Origin: NORP233 sp050186825
Lineage (GTDB): Bacteria > Planctomycetota > J058
Assembly (NCBI GenBank): GCA_050186825.1
Contig: JBFWYD010000010.1
Coordinates: 124,001-188,000 of the forward strand
Length of the DNA stretch: 64,000 nucleotides
Reading direction: 5' to 3'
Shown here one piece after another: positions 11,001 through 18,720 of the stretch. The position numbers were made by a program, and so were the translations under genes. The notes beneath the pieces were generated by a model. That model saw only the letters and a program-made list of their open reading frames with translations. It had not been told where the DNA came from and searched no databases. The number at the start of each line of letters is the position of its first letter. The stretch's first letter is position 1.

Positions 11001-11710
11001 TCCGCGGCCTCCACGCGGGCCGCGGCCTCGGCCGCGGCGCGGTCGTCCTCGGCGCGCCGCGCGCCCGCCAGCCGCCGCTCCAGCTCCGCCGCGCGCTCCT
11101 CGAAGCGCGCCCGCTCCCCGGCCAGGTCGTGGACCCGCGCCTCGAGGGCGGCGCGCTCGTGCTCCAGGCGGCCCAGCGCCTCGTCGAGGGCGATGGCCCG
11201 CGCGCGGGCCTCGGCCAGGGCCGCGCTCTCTCGGGCGCGCTCGGCGCCGACGGTCTGGAGCTCGTTCGCGCGGGCTCCGCCCTCCGCCTCGAGCTCGGCC
11301 AGGCGCGCCGCGAGCGCGGCCCGAGCCCGCTCGGCCTGGTCCGCGCGCTCGCGCAGGCGGTCGCGCTCGCGGGTCAGCGCCTCCGCGCGGGTCTCGAGCG
11401 CGCTCCAGCGCGCCTGCTGGAGCTGGAGCTGAGCCCGCAGCGAGGAGGCCTCGGCGCGCTGGGTCTGGAGCTCGTCGAGGGCGGCGCGCAGCCGCTCGCG
11501 GAGCACCGGCGCTGGGGCGGGCCCTGGGAGCGGCCCCATGAGCTCTACGTCGGCCGACGGCGGGGCACCCCGGCCGTGGCCGTTGCCGCCGCGCGGACGC
11601 GCCTCACGGCGCGGAGCGGCCTCGACGAGGCTCGCCACCCGGCGCAGGCGCGAGCGGGTGTGACGGAGCTGCGCGAGGAGCTCACCCAGGTCCCGGGGTG
11701 GGGTGGGCAT
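2058..11710 (-). CDS. Giant coiled-coil protein (about 3200 residues), interrupted by an assembly gap
   Basis: The product is almost entirely Ala/Arg/Glu/Leu heptad sequence. The chosen start is ATG at 11710 (MPTPPRDLGELL), because upstream in-frame sequence looks non-coding. The upstream part reads into the N-run in one frame and the downstream part leaves it in another. The same 56-residue repeat flanks the gap, so I treat it as one gene. In-frame joining needs a gap of 2 modulo 3, whereas 100 is 1 modulo 3. Internal repeats include 64-residue units (DNA about 7230-7870), 21-residue units (5931-6190) and the 56-residue units. The C-terminal 230 residues are Pro-rich with PQQPPA-type units and an acidic tail ending GDDY. 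No signal peptide or membrane segment is seen. It is probably a cytoplasmic filament or scaffold protein; the role is unknown. Residues near 300 carry an odd in-frame insert (10782-10847). Confidence 0.8.
5931..6190 (-). repeat. 21-residue tandem repeat in the coiled coil
   Basis: A 63-base unit encoding LRAARxAEQATAAQLGAAQDE recurs about four times. Alternate copies read ARA and ARV, so there is a 126-base higher-order unit. Twenty-one residues equal three heptads, so the repeat keeps coiled-coil register. Confidence 0.8.
7230..7870 (-). repeat. 64-residue tandem repeat in the coiled coil
   Basis: The period is 192 bases, measured from the same octamer at 7311, 7503 and 7695. Units contain EELALRERLERLEGERDAAR and EETARLLAEGRAEGE blocks. 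Sixty-four residues is one more than nine heptads, so each unit shifts register by one position. Confidence 0.8.
8392..8930 (-). repeat. 168-base (56-residue) tandem repeat spanning the gap
   Basis: Units encode ERALAELETRRADEGERR and ALARAEDGAARAQAELAALR. The same octamer begins at 8503 and 8671, giving a 168-base period (eight heptads). A further copy begins at 8898, beyond the N-run. The near-identity of copies explains why assembly failed here. Confidence 0.85.
8697..8796. other. Assembly gap of 100 N
   Basis: Exactly 100 N is a conventional placeholder, not a measured length. If the flanking 168-base repeat is perfectly periodic, the true gap is 41 bases plus a multiple of 168. That also restores the reading frame of the coiled-coil gene. 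Confidence 0.95.
10782..10847 (-). repeat. Two-hairpin palindromic element inside the coiled-coil gene
   Basis: Second copy of the element at 60720-60788, with the same first stem (CGGGCGC-GCA-GCGCCCG) and core CGACGCAAGCGG. The second stem is GGCCGAGC-GAG-GCTCGGCC. It encodes RSATPLASTRCPPGAARPRA, the only Cys-containing, non-heptad stretch nearby. Confidence 0.75.
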
Positions 11711-12067
11711 CGCAGGAGGATGACAGGCCGGGGCCGAACGGGCCAGGTGAGGTCGGGAATGATCCCTCCCGCCAGGAGGCGCCGCTTGCCTGCATCCGTC
11801 ACCGGGATCCGGGCTCTTGCTGCCAGAGGGTGCTCGAGGACTGGGCTGGGGCCTGATCCCTGCGAGCCGACGGGCTGACACCGTGCATCACAGGATCCTG
11901 GTGACGGAGGCGGTGGCTCGCGACCGTGTGAGGGACGCTCTGGCCCACAGGAGCAGCGCCCAAGCGAGCCAGGTCGTGCCGAGGACGCTCTCTCCGAACT
12001 TGACCCTAGGCCGCAGGCTTCTCCACCGAGGGACGAGGTGGTGAAGCATGCGGGCTAGGATCCCGGG
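11711..12067. other. Divergent intergenic region
   Basis: This 357-base region separates the leftward coiled-coil gene from the rightward hypothetical gene. I see no gene in it. The rightward gene has a TAGGAT box at 12056-12061. The leftward gene has a CATCCT-like box six bases before its ATG on the minus strand. No RNA gene or strong hairpin stands out. Confidence 0.5.
12056..12061 (+). promoter_or_regulatory. TAGGAT -10-like box, leaderless start
   Basis: The box lies six bases before the ATG at 12068. Transcription from it would begin at or beside the start codon, and there is no Shine-Dalgarno sequence. Confidence 0.45.
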
Positions 12068-12868
12068 ATGAGCGTCCCCCCGGACCCCGCTGCGGCCTCC
12101 CCCACCCCGACCCCTGCTTCCGAACCCGCCCGGTCGCGCCGGCGGCTCGCCTGCGGCCTGGCCTTGCTCCTGCCCGTGGTCCTGCTCGTGGCGCTCGTCG
12201 CCTGGGAGGCGGAGCCCCGCCCGACCGGGGTCGAGGGACCTGTGGCCGAGGCGCTGGCGGCGCGCCTGGAGGCCGCGGTGCACCTGCCGGCCTGGCGGGC
12301 GACCGGCGCGGTGCGCTGGACCTTCGCCGGGATGCACCGCCACCTCTGGGACCGCGGCCGCGGCCTGGCGCTCGTGGAGGAGGGGACGCGGCGGGTCTAC
12401 CTGCGCCTGGCCGACCAGAGCGGGCGCGCCTTCGAAGGCGGACAGGAGCTCGAGGGCGCGGCGCGCGCGGGGGCCCTGGCCTGGGCCTGGGATGCCTGGT
12501 GCAACGACTCCTTCTGGCTCAACCCCCTGGCCAAGCTGCGCGACGCCGGCGTGACGCGCGAGGCGGTGGGCGAGCACGGGCTCTTGATCCGCTACGCCAG
12601 CGGCGGGGTGACCCCGGGCGACGCCTACCTGTGGGTGCTCGGCCCGGACGACCTGCCCACGCGCTGGAAGATGTGGGTCTCGATCATCCCGGTGCCGGGC
12701 GTGGACGCGACCTGGGAGGGCTGGACGACCCTGGCCACGGGCGCCAAGGTCGCGACCCTGCACCGCATCGGCGGGCTGCTCCCGCTCGAGCTGAGCGAGG
12801 TGAAAGGCGCCGCGACCCTGGCGGAGCTCGAGCCCGGGCCGGACCCCTTCGCGCCGCTCGGCGACTGA
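12068..12868 (+). CDS. Membrane-anchored hypothetical protein
   Basis: The product has 266 residues: a Pro/Ala-rich N-terminus, one transmembrane helix at about residues 28-45 (GLALLLPVVLLVALVAW), then an extracytoplasmic domain. That domain is rich in beta-forming and Trp residues (WKMWVSIIPVPG, WEGWTTLATGAKVATLHRI). The pattern recalls LolA-like or DUF-type sensors of lipid or outer-membrane proteins, but I cannot assign a family. The start is chosen because a TAGGAT box sits six bases upstream. The gene ends 16 bases from the convergent kinase gene. Confidence 0.75.
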   Translation: MSVPPDPAAASPTPTPASEPARSRRRLACGLALLLPVVLLVALVAWEAEPRPTGVEGPVAEALAARLEAAVHLPAWRATGAVRWTFAGMHRHLWDRGRGLALVEEGTRRVYLRLADQSGRAFEGGQELEGAARAGALAWAWDAWCNDSFWLNPLAKLRDAGVTREAVGEHGLLIRYASGGVTPGDAYLWVLGPDDLPTRWKMWVSIIPVPGVDATWEGWTTLATGAKVATLHRIGGLLPLELSEVKGAATLAELEPGPDPFAPLGD

Positions 12869-12884
12869 ATCTTGCCCTGGGCCG

Positions 12885-14135
12885 CTAGCGCGTGGGGCGG
12901 TAGCCTTCCCGCTCCCAGAAGTCGGCGCCGCCGCGGCGGATCTTCTTGATGTCGGGGGCTTGCACGGTGCCGTCCTTGCCGGCCGCGGTCAGGCGGCTCG
13001 AGAAGCGGTCGAGCACGACCCGGGCCTGGCGCCAGCCGCGCGGGCCGTCGTGGGGCTCGACGCCCAGCAGCGCGGCCAGGTCGGCCGCCAGGCGGCGCAG
13101 GTTGGGGCGGCGCGCGGGGTCGTAGTGGAGGGTGTGCGAGACCAGGCGCCAGAGGTCCTCGGTCAGGCGCGGGATCGGGTCGCCCTCGCCCGCGACGCGC
13201 ACGTCGCTCCAGTCGATGCCCTCGAAGGCGGACCGGGTCACCGGCCGCAGCCCGCCGTCGCGCTCCTCGCGCTTGACCTCGGCGACGGCGTGGAGGTCGC
13301 CGAGGTCGGGCGGCGCGGGGAGGTGCTGGTAGGGGACGTGCCCGGTCAGCAGCTGGTAGAGGGTCAGCCCGAAGGCGTAGACGTCCATCCAGGGGGAGAA
13401 GCGCGAGCGCTCGCGGCCGCTCTGCTCGTCCCAGCTGCCCGGCAGGACCTCGGGCGGGGTGTAGAGGGGCGTAAACGCGGGCGGCGGGCCCTGGCCGGTG
13501 TAGGCGCGGGTCAGGTCGCGGAAGCTGCGCGCGCCGCCGAGGTCGATCAGCACGCCGCGCCACTCGCCCTTGGCCACGGCCTCGAAGTAGTCGCGGTCCT
13601 CGGGGGCGCGTCCCGCGCCGGGGAGGCGCAGGAGCAGGTTGTCGGGCTTGACGTCGCAGTGGGCGACCTTGTGCGCGTGCAGGTGCTCGAGCGCCAGGGC
13701 CAGCTCGTAGGCGAGCTCGAGCGCGACGGCGGGCGGCAGCGCCGCCAGCCGCCCCCCGGTGGACTTGAAGCCGCGCAGGCGGGTGCGCACCTCGGGACGA
13801 TTCAGGCGCAGCAGGGGGTCCTCGTGGGCGCGCTCGAGCACGATCAGGTGGTGCCCGCGCGGGTCGCGCAGCTTGCCGAGCAGCCGGATCAGGTTGGGGT
13901 GCTCGGGGAGCGCCTCGAGCAGCTCGAGCTCGCCGGCCAGCGCGGGGTCGACCTCGCCCACGAAGCGCGGGCCCTTGATCACCGCCAGCTCGCCCTCGTC
14001 CGAGAGGCTCTCGTAGACGACGCCTGTCCCGCCGGCCCCGAGGGGTCCGAGCACCTCGAAGTAGAGCGAGTGTCCGTCGCGACCCTCGACGCTCAGGGTC
14101 TCGCCGGGCTGGAAGCTGAGGGGGCGGCGCTCCAC
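12885..14135 (-). CDS. Ser/Thr protein kinase, cytoplasmic
   Basis: This 416-residue Hanks-type kinase has a glycine loop GAGGTGVVY (about 33-41), an AVIKG lysine (about 54) and a catalytic loop HCDVKPDNLLL (about 158-168). The magnesium motif is DLG instead of the usual DFG, with the Asp intact. An APE-like segment is TPPEV and the C-lobe contains DVYAFGLTLYQLLTG. All catalytic residues are present, so it is probably active. There is no membrane helix, unlike the other kinases here. The start is GTG, six bases after a TAGGCT box. It is divergent from the SpoIIE phosphatase operon, so kinase and phosphatase could act on shared targets; that link is inference. Confidence 0.88.
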   Translation of the reverse strand: MERRPLSFQPGETLSVEGRDGHSLYFEVLGPLGAGGTGVVYESLSDEGELAVIKGPRFVGEVDPALAGELELLEALPEHPNLIRLLGKLRDPRGHHLIVLERAHEDPLLRLNRPEVRTRLRGFKSTGGRLAALPPAVALELAYELALALEHLHAHKVAHCDVKPDNLLLRLPGAGRAPEDRDYFEAVAKGEWRGVLIDLGGARSFRDLTRAYTGQGPPPAFTPLYTPPEVLPGSWDEQSGRERSRFSPWMDVYAFGLTLYQLLTGHVPYQHLPAPPDLGDLHAVAEVKREERDGGLRPVTRSAFEGIDWSDVRVAGEGDPIPRLTEDLWRLVSHTLHYDPARRPNLRRLAADLAALLGVEPHDGPRGWRQARVVLDRFSSRLTAAGKDGTVQAPDIKKIRRGGADFWEREGYRPTR

Positions 14136-14141
14136 GCTCGC

Positions 14142-14147
14142 AGCCTA
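14142..14147 (-). promoter_or_regulatory. TAGGCT -10-like box for the kinase gene
   Basis: Read on the minus strand the box is TAGGCT. It is separated from the GTG start at 14135 by six bases, the same spacing as at 12068. Confidence 0.45.
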
Positions 14148-14247
14148 GCGGGGCGCGCCGGCGCGCGCCCAGGCAGGGTTCACGCGCGCGCCCAGATTCA
14201 CGCGCGATCCGGGCCCGGGGCAACTCGCGCGCGCGCCCGCGGGTGCG

Positions 14248-14253
14248 TAACCT
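14248..14253 (+). promoter_or_regulatory. TAACCT -10-like box for the SpoIIE gene
   Basis: The box lies seven bases before GTG 14261. This spacing favours that start over the in-frame GTG at 14243. Confidence 0.4.
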
Positions 14254-14260
14254 AGGCCCT

Positions 14261-15331
14261 GTGAAGGAGCCGCAGGAGATCGAGCTGCCCCCGGCCCTGC
14301 GGGAGGACCTCTACGAGGCCGACGCCCTGCCCGAGATCGCGGTGCTCTTCGACCCGGCCCTCGAGGTGCTCGAGGCCTACGGGCTCGAGCCGGGCGTGGG
14401 CGTGATCGCGGTGGTGCGCGGCGGCGCCGACGCCCGGCGCGAGGCGCTCGAGCGCGGGGCGCTCGAGGCCTTCAGCCCCGACGTGGACGAGGACGAGGCG
14501 CGGGTGCGCCTGGCGGCTGCCGTGGCGCGCTTCCGCTCGCGCCTGGAGCTCGAGCGCGACCGCGAGCACCTCGCCGCCCAGCAGGCCGCGCTCGAGCGCA
14601 ACCTGCGCCTGGCGGCGCGGCTCCAGCGCGGCTTCCTCCCCCGCGCAGTGCCCACCCTCCCCCAGGTGCGCTTCAGCACCGCCTACCTGCCCCAGGAGTT
14701 CGTCTCGGGCGACTCCTACGAGGTGCGCCTGCTCGACGGGCGCCACGTCGCGATCTACACCCTCGACGCGGTGGGGCACGGCGTGCGGGCCGCGCTCCTG
14801 ACCGTGCTCCTGCGCGCCCACTGGAACCCGACCGACGGCGCGGGACGCCCGCGACCCCCCGGCGAGGTGCTGGGCGAGCTCAACCGCGCCCTGCTCGACG
14901 CGCGCCTCGACGACTCGCCCACGGCGGCCTTCTGCTACGGGCTGCTCGACGTGGAGACCGGCGCGATGCGCGTGGCGAGCGGCGGGCATCCGCCGCCGGT
15001 CGTGCTCCGCCCCGACGGCACGCAGTCCGCGCTGGCCTGCGCCGGGCTGCTGCTCGGGGTCGATGACCTGCCCTACGAGGAGCACGAGGTCGTGCTCGAG
15101 CCGGGGGAGCGCGTGTTCTTCTTCACCGACGGCGCCGACACGGGCTACGACGAGCGCTTCGCCCGTCAGCTCGCGCTGCACGCCGACCTCAACCTGGAGG
15201 ACCAGGTCGGGGGCGCGCTGGGCGCGGTGATCCAGCTCGATCAGGAGGGTCGCCCCGAGGACGACGTGACCGTGGTGGCCCTCCAGTTCCTGGGGACAGC
15301 CGCGCCCGTGAGCGCGGGGACGAGGGAGTAG
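14261..15331 (+). CDS. SpoIIE/RsbU-type PP2C phosphatase with receiver-like N-terminus
   Basis: The product has 356 residues. Residues 1-95 resemble a degenerate receiver domain, residues 95-140 are a helical linker with the family signature LAARLQRGFLP, and residues 145-345 are the PP2C-like domain. Metal-site motifs are SGDSYEV (usually GGDFYD) and LDAVGHG (usually DVSGHG), with a late FFTDGADTG. The Asp residues needed for metal binding are kept. The family dephosphorylates STAS-domain antagonists, and a STAS gene follows two bases after the stop. The start chosen is GTG 14261; GTG 14243 is possible. Confidence 0.88.
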   Translation: MKEPQEIELPPALREDLYEADALPEIAVLFDPALEVLEAYGLEPGVGVIAVVRGGADARREALERGALEAFSPDVDEDEARVRLAAAVARFRSRLELERDREHLAAQQAALERNLRLAARLQRGFLPRAVPTLPQVRFSTAYLPQEFVSGDSYEVRLLDGRHVAIYTLDAVGHGVRAALLTVLLRAHWNPTDGAGRPRPPGEVLGELNRALLDARLDDSPTAAFCYGLLDVETGAMRVASGGHPPPVVLRPDGTQSALACAGLLLGVDDLPYEEHEVVLEPGERVFFFTDGADTGYDERFARQLALHADLNLEDQVGGALGAVIQLDQEGRPEDDVTVVALQFLGTAAPVSAGTRE

Positions 15332-15332
15332 C

Positions 15333-15689
15333 GTGGCCGATCCCTACCGCACGCAGCCGCTGGACGGCGGGCGCGACGCCTACGAGCTCTCGCTCAGCGG
15401 CAAGATCTACGCGGACCGCGCGCCGCAGCTCGGCGACCACCTGGTGGCGCTCGCCGACAAGGGGCTCAAGCGCCTGCTGGTGGACGCGCGCGAGCTCGAG
15501 CAGATCGACTCCTCGGGGCTGAACGTGTTCGTGCTCCTGCTCAAGCGGGTCCGCCCCGAGGGCGGGAAGATCGTGTTCTACGGGCTGAACCCGAACATCC
15601 AGCGCGTGTTCCAGATCACCAAGCTCGACACGGTGATGTCGGTGGCCACGGACCGCGCCGCCGCGCTGAGGGTCCTGAGCGATGGCTGA
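15333..15689 (+). CDS. STAS-domain anti-sigma factor antagonist
   Basis: This 118-residue single STAS domain contains the diagnostic EQIDSSGLNVFV motif, including the serine that RsbW-type kinases phosphorylate in the SpoIIAA/RsbV family. It lies between a SpoIIE phosphatase (two bases upstream) and, after one further gene, an RsbW-like kinase. A complete partner switch is therefore present. The start is GTG with a GAGGGAG-like ribosome site. The last eight bases overlap the CpaF-like gene. Confidence 0.9.
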   Translation: MADPYRTQPLDGGRDAYELSLSGKIYADRAPQLGDHLVALADKGLKRLLVDARELEQIDSSGLNVFVLLLKRVRPEGGKIVFYGLNPNIQRVFQITKLDTVMSVATDRAAALRVLSDG

Positions 15690-17049
15690 GCGCGCCGACG
15701 ACCACGACCTCGACGAGATCGAGCGCCACCTCCAGGTGCTCCAGCGCTCGGTCCCGCAGGTCCACGAGGACTACGACTCGACCCGCGCCCACCTCGAGCG
15801 CGAGGCCTTCCCTCGCTTCGTGGCCTGGCTCGGCCCGCGCGGCGTGCCCAAGGGCGGCCACGTCCGCCGCCAGCTCGAGGACGACGCCCGGGTCGTGGTC
15901 GAGCAGGTGGCGCGCGGCTGGAGCCCGCGCCCGACGCCCGAGGACATCGAGTGGGTCGCCCAGCGGATCGCGCTCGACATCGTCGGCACCGGCCCGCTCC
16001 AGCAGTTCCTCGACGACCCCGAGGTCTCCGAGGTGATGGTCAACGGGCCGGCCGAGGTGCTGGTCGAGCGCCAGGGGCGGATCCAGCGCACGCCGGCGCG
16101 CTTCCGCGACGAGCAGCACCTGACCCACATCATCCGCAAGATCGCCGAGCGCATCGCGCGGCGCATCGACTTCAGCTCGCCGACCCTGGACGGGCGGCTG
16201 GAGGACGGCTCGCGCGTGCACGCGATCCTGCCGCCGATCGCGCTCAACGGGCCGATCCTGACCATCCGCAAGTACGGGAAGGCCTACAACCAGCTCGAGG
16301 ACCTGATCTCGATCGGCACGCTGCGCCCCGAGATGGCCTTCTACCTGGGCGCCTGCGTCAAGGCGCGCCTGAACATCGCGATCGGGGGCCCCTCGGCCTC
16401 GGGCAAGACGACCACCCTCAACGTGCTGGCCACCCAGGTGCCCGAGTTCGAGCGCGTGGTGACCATCGAGGAGCTGGCGGAGCTGGACTTCACCCGCTCG
16501 CACAACCACGTGGTCCGGCTCCAGGCCCGCACCTCGAACACCGAGGGCACGGGCGAGGTCAACGCGCGCCAGCTGGTGCGCGAGGCCCTGCGGATGCGCG
16601 CCGACCGGATCGTGGTCGGGGAGGCGCGCGGGCCGGAGATGATCGACGTGCTCCAGGCCATGCGCTGCGGCCACGACGGGAGCATGACCACGATCCACGC
16701 CAGCAGCCCGCACGACGTGATCGAGCGCGCGGTCACGATCTCGCTGTTCGGCAACCTCGGCTTCAGCGAGGACAGCCTGCGGCGGATGGTCGTGGACGCG
16801 CTGGACGTGGTGCTGGTGCTCGGGCGCTTCGCCGACGGCAGCCGCCGCGTGACCCACGTCGTCGAGCCCTACCTCGACGAGCGCAAGCAGACCGCCTTCA
16901 ACGAGGTGTTCGTGTTCGACCACGAGGGCTACGACGCGTCCGGCAAGGTGCGCGGGCGCTGGCGCTGGAAGAACCCCACCCGCTTCGGCGAGCGCCTCCA
17001 GCGGATGGGGATCGACCTCCCGCCGGCGGCCCTCGGGGAGCTGGCCTGA
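15682..17049 (+). CDS. CpaF/TadA-type secretion ATPase within a partner-switch operon
   Basis: This 455-residue protein belongs to the type II/IV secretion ATPase superfamily (CpaF/TadA/VirB11). It shows DPEVSEVMVNGP, the Walker A loop GGPSASGKTT (about 234-243, with PSAS in place of the usual TGSG), Asp/Glu box VVTIEELAEL, and Walker B RIVVGEARGPEMIDVLQAM followed by GHDGSMTTIHASSP. The family powers Tad pilus or secretion machines at the inner membrane. No other Tad gene (TadB, TadC, secretin or pilin) is visible anywhere in the window. It overlaps the STAS gene by eight bases and abuts the RsbW-like gene, so co-expression is near certain. Whether it still drives a pilus or has become a regulated ATPase is open. 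Confidence 0.92.
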   Translation: MAERADDHDLDEIERHLQVLQRSVPQVHEDYDSTRAHLEREAFPRFVAWLGPRGVPKGGHVRRQLEDDARVVVEQVARGWSPRPTPEDIEWVAQRIALDIVGTGPLQQFLDDPEVSEVMVNGPAEVLVERQGRIQRTPARFRDEQHLTHIIRKIAERIARRIDFSSPTLDGRLEDGSRVHAILPPIALNGPILTIRKYGKAYNQLEDLISIGTLRPEMAFYLGACVKARLNIAIGGPSASGKTTTLNVLATQVPEFERVVTIEELAELDFTRSHNHVVRLQARTSNTEGTGEVNARQLVREALRMRADRIVVGEARGPEMIDVLQAMRCGHDGSMTTIHASSPHDVIERAVTISLFGNLGFSEDSLRRMVVDALDVVLVLGRFADGSRRVTHVVEPYLDERKQTAFNEVFVFDHEGYDASGKVRGRWRWKNPTRFGERLQRMGIDLPPAALGELA

Positions 17050-17466
17050 GTGAGCGAATACCTCGAGCTGCGCACGTCCGCGGCCCTGAACGAGATCGCG
17101 GTCCTGAACGAGCTCCTGGAGGTCGCGGCCCGCGCCCTGCGGATCGACCCCGCGCTGCGCCACGACCTGACCCTGGCCGTCGCCGAGCTGGTCGCGAACG
17201 TGGTCGAGCACGAGCTCAAGGGCGGTCCGGGCGAGGTCACCGTCCGGCTGGAGCGCCGCCCCGGCGAGCTGCTCTTGACCCTGAATAGCGCCGGGCCGCC
17301 CTTCGACCTGGACGCCATCCTCGCCAGCGCGGCCGCGCGCGACCCGCTGGCGGAGCTCGACGGGTCCGGCCTGGGCTTGCCGCTCCTGGCCGCGCTCTTC
17401 GACGGGATCGAGCAGAGCTGGACCGAAGGCGAGGGCAACCGCATCGCCCTCCGCCGCAAACGCTAG
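17050..17466 (+). CDS. RsbW-like HATPase (anti-sigma factor type serine kinase)
   Basis: This 138-residue GHKL ATPase domain has an N-box AVAELVANVVEHE and a G-box DGSGLGLPLLAAL. These fit the RsbW/SpoIIAB group, which phosphorylates STAS antagonists and binds sigma factors. It starts with GTG directly after the stop of the CpaF-like gene. No alternative sigma factor lies beside it; the ECF gene at 63303 is far away, so the output target is unknown. Confidence 0.87.
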   Translation: MSEYLELRTSAALNEIAVLNELLEVAARALRIDPALRHDLTLAVAELVANVVEHELKGGPGEVTVRLERRPGELLLTLNSAGPPFDLDAILASAAARDPLAELDGSGLGLPLLAALFDGIEQSWTEGEGNRIALRRKR

Positions 17467-17477
17467 GGGAGTTCGAG

Positions 17478-18611
17478 ATGAGGGAGATCCTGAGCTGCAC
17501 GACCGCCTTGGCGGTCGTGTTGGTCGTGTGTGCCGACGCCAGCGCCAAGGAGCAGCTGATGACGGCGGTGGTCAGCAAGGACGGCGAGGAGGGGAAGCAG
17601 GAGGGGCGGACCAAGGTCGCGACGATGATCGTGGAGCAGGTGCTCAAGGAGGAGGGGCTGCTCGCCAAGGTCACGGGGAAGGAGCGCGACGCGCTGGTCC
17701 AGGCCTCCCTGCCCCTGCTGACGCGGGAGAAGCTGAGCAAGTACTCCGGCGGCCGCTTCCGCTACATGTGCAGGGTCGACCCGGACCTGGTGCGCGAGAA
17801 GGCCGCGGCGGCCGGGGGGGGCGGCGGCGCCAAGGCCGAGGCCCGCAAGGTCTACCTGGGCCTGGAGCTGACCGGTCAGCAGGGGCCGCGCGCGGAGGAG
17901 CTCTCGCGGCTGTTCCGCAACGCCTTCGCCACGCGCCTGAAGAAGAGCGGGCACGAGCTGGTCGAGGGTGACCCCAAGCAGGCGCCCAGCGACGGCCTGG
18001 TCGCCTCGGTGATCCTGGGGATCAAGTTCGAGCCCTTCGACCCCAAGGAGGCCAGGGCCAAGGTCTACGCGGGCCGGGTCCGGCTGCGCTCCTCGACCGT
18101 GCGGCTCTACGACAAGGCGCGCAACTCCGTCGTGCTCCAGGAGAACCTGGCCAGCGACCAGGACACCCCCGAGCCCATGGGCGGAAACCCCAGCTACGAC
18201 CGGATCTACGAGGCCATGATCCAGAAGGGCCAGGCGCCGGACCAGAAGGAGGAGGCCTACGCCGACTTCCTCGGCGCCTGCGTCGCGCATCGCCTGGTCA
18301 AGAAGCTCAACACCATGGGCGGCCGCGCGGGCAGCGGGGGCGCGGAGGGCGGCGAGGGGGTCCTCAAGGCGGACTACTACCAGCTGCGCTTCAAGGGCTA
18401 CGAGGACGGCGAGCTGCTCAAGAAGGTGGTCGAGTCCATCAGGGGCGTGAAGGGCATCAAGTACCAGGGCAAGGTGGCGATCTTCGAGGTCTTCCGCTTC
18501 GAGTACACCGGCGGCGACCTGCTCAAGGACCTGCGAGCCGCGCTCAAGAAGAAGCGCGTCGAGGGCAAGATCACCAACGTGGGCAACAACGTGAACGTGA
18601 TCAAGGAGTGA
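17478..18611 (+). CDS. Secreted hypothetical protein, last gene of the partner-switch operon
   Basis: The product has 377 residues with a signal peptide (REILSCTTALAVVLVVCADASA). A Gly-rich linker (AAAAGGGGGA) separates an N-terminal helical part from a middle domain (about 115-275) rich in charged beta segments. A C-terminal module (about 295-377) contains LLKKVVESIRGVKGIKYQG and resembles small alpha/beta repeats seen in periplasmic assembly proteins. I do not recognise the family with confidence. The ribosome site AGGGGAG lies six bases before ATG. It starts 11 bases after the RsbW-like gene, so it is likely in the same operon. Confidence 0.8.
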   Translation: MREILSCTTALAVVLVVCADASAKEQLMTAVVSKDGEEGKQEGRTKVATMIVEQVLKEEGLLAKVTGKERDALVQASLPLLTREKLSKYSGGRFRYMCRVDPDLVREKAAAAGGGGGAKAEARKVYLGLELTGQQGPRAEELSRLFRNAFATRLKKSGHELVEGDPKQAPSDGLVASVILGIKFEPFDPKEARAKVYAGRVRLRSSTVRLYDKARNSVVLQENLASDQDTPEPMGGNPSYDRIYEAMIQKGQAPDQKEEAYADFLGACVAHRLVKKLNTMGGRAGSGGAEGGEGVLKADYYQLRFKGYEDGELLKKVVESIRGVKGIKYQGKVAIFEVFRFEYTGGDLLKDLRAALKKKRVEGKITNVGNNVNVIKE

Positions 18612-18628
18612 CCCGGGCCGGCCCGGGT
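18611..18628. terminator. 18-base perfect palindrome at the operon end
   Basis: ACCCGGGCCGGCCCGGGT is its own reverse complement and begins at the last base of the stop codon. It can form a stem in transcripts from either of the two convergent genes. No T-run follows. Confidence 0.5.
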
Positions 18629-18640
18629 CGCGCAGGCCAC

Positions 18641-18720
18641 CTCGCCTCAGGGAGCTCGCTCAGGGAGCTCGCCTCAGGGAGCTCGCTCAGGGAGCTCGCC
18701 TCAGGGAGCTCGCCTCAGGG
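18641..18720. repeat. Six tandem 13-14 base units over the stop codon of the FHA gene
   Basis: Units alternate between CTCGCCTCAGGGAG and CTCGCTCAGGGAG and join at GAGCTC sites. On the minus strand each unit carries a TGA, the first of which is the stop codon of the FHA-HATPase gene (18715-18717). Confidence 0.85.

Noticed and set aside
12885..14135. Pseudokinase because of DLG in place of DFG.
   Set aside because: The Asp, the VIKG lysine and HCDVKPDN are all intact; DLG occurs in active kinases.
18641..18720. CRISPR-like array.
   Set aside because: Units of 13-14 bases are head to tail with no unique spacers, and no Cas gene is near.
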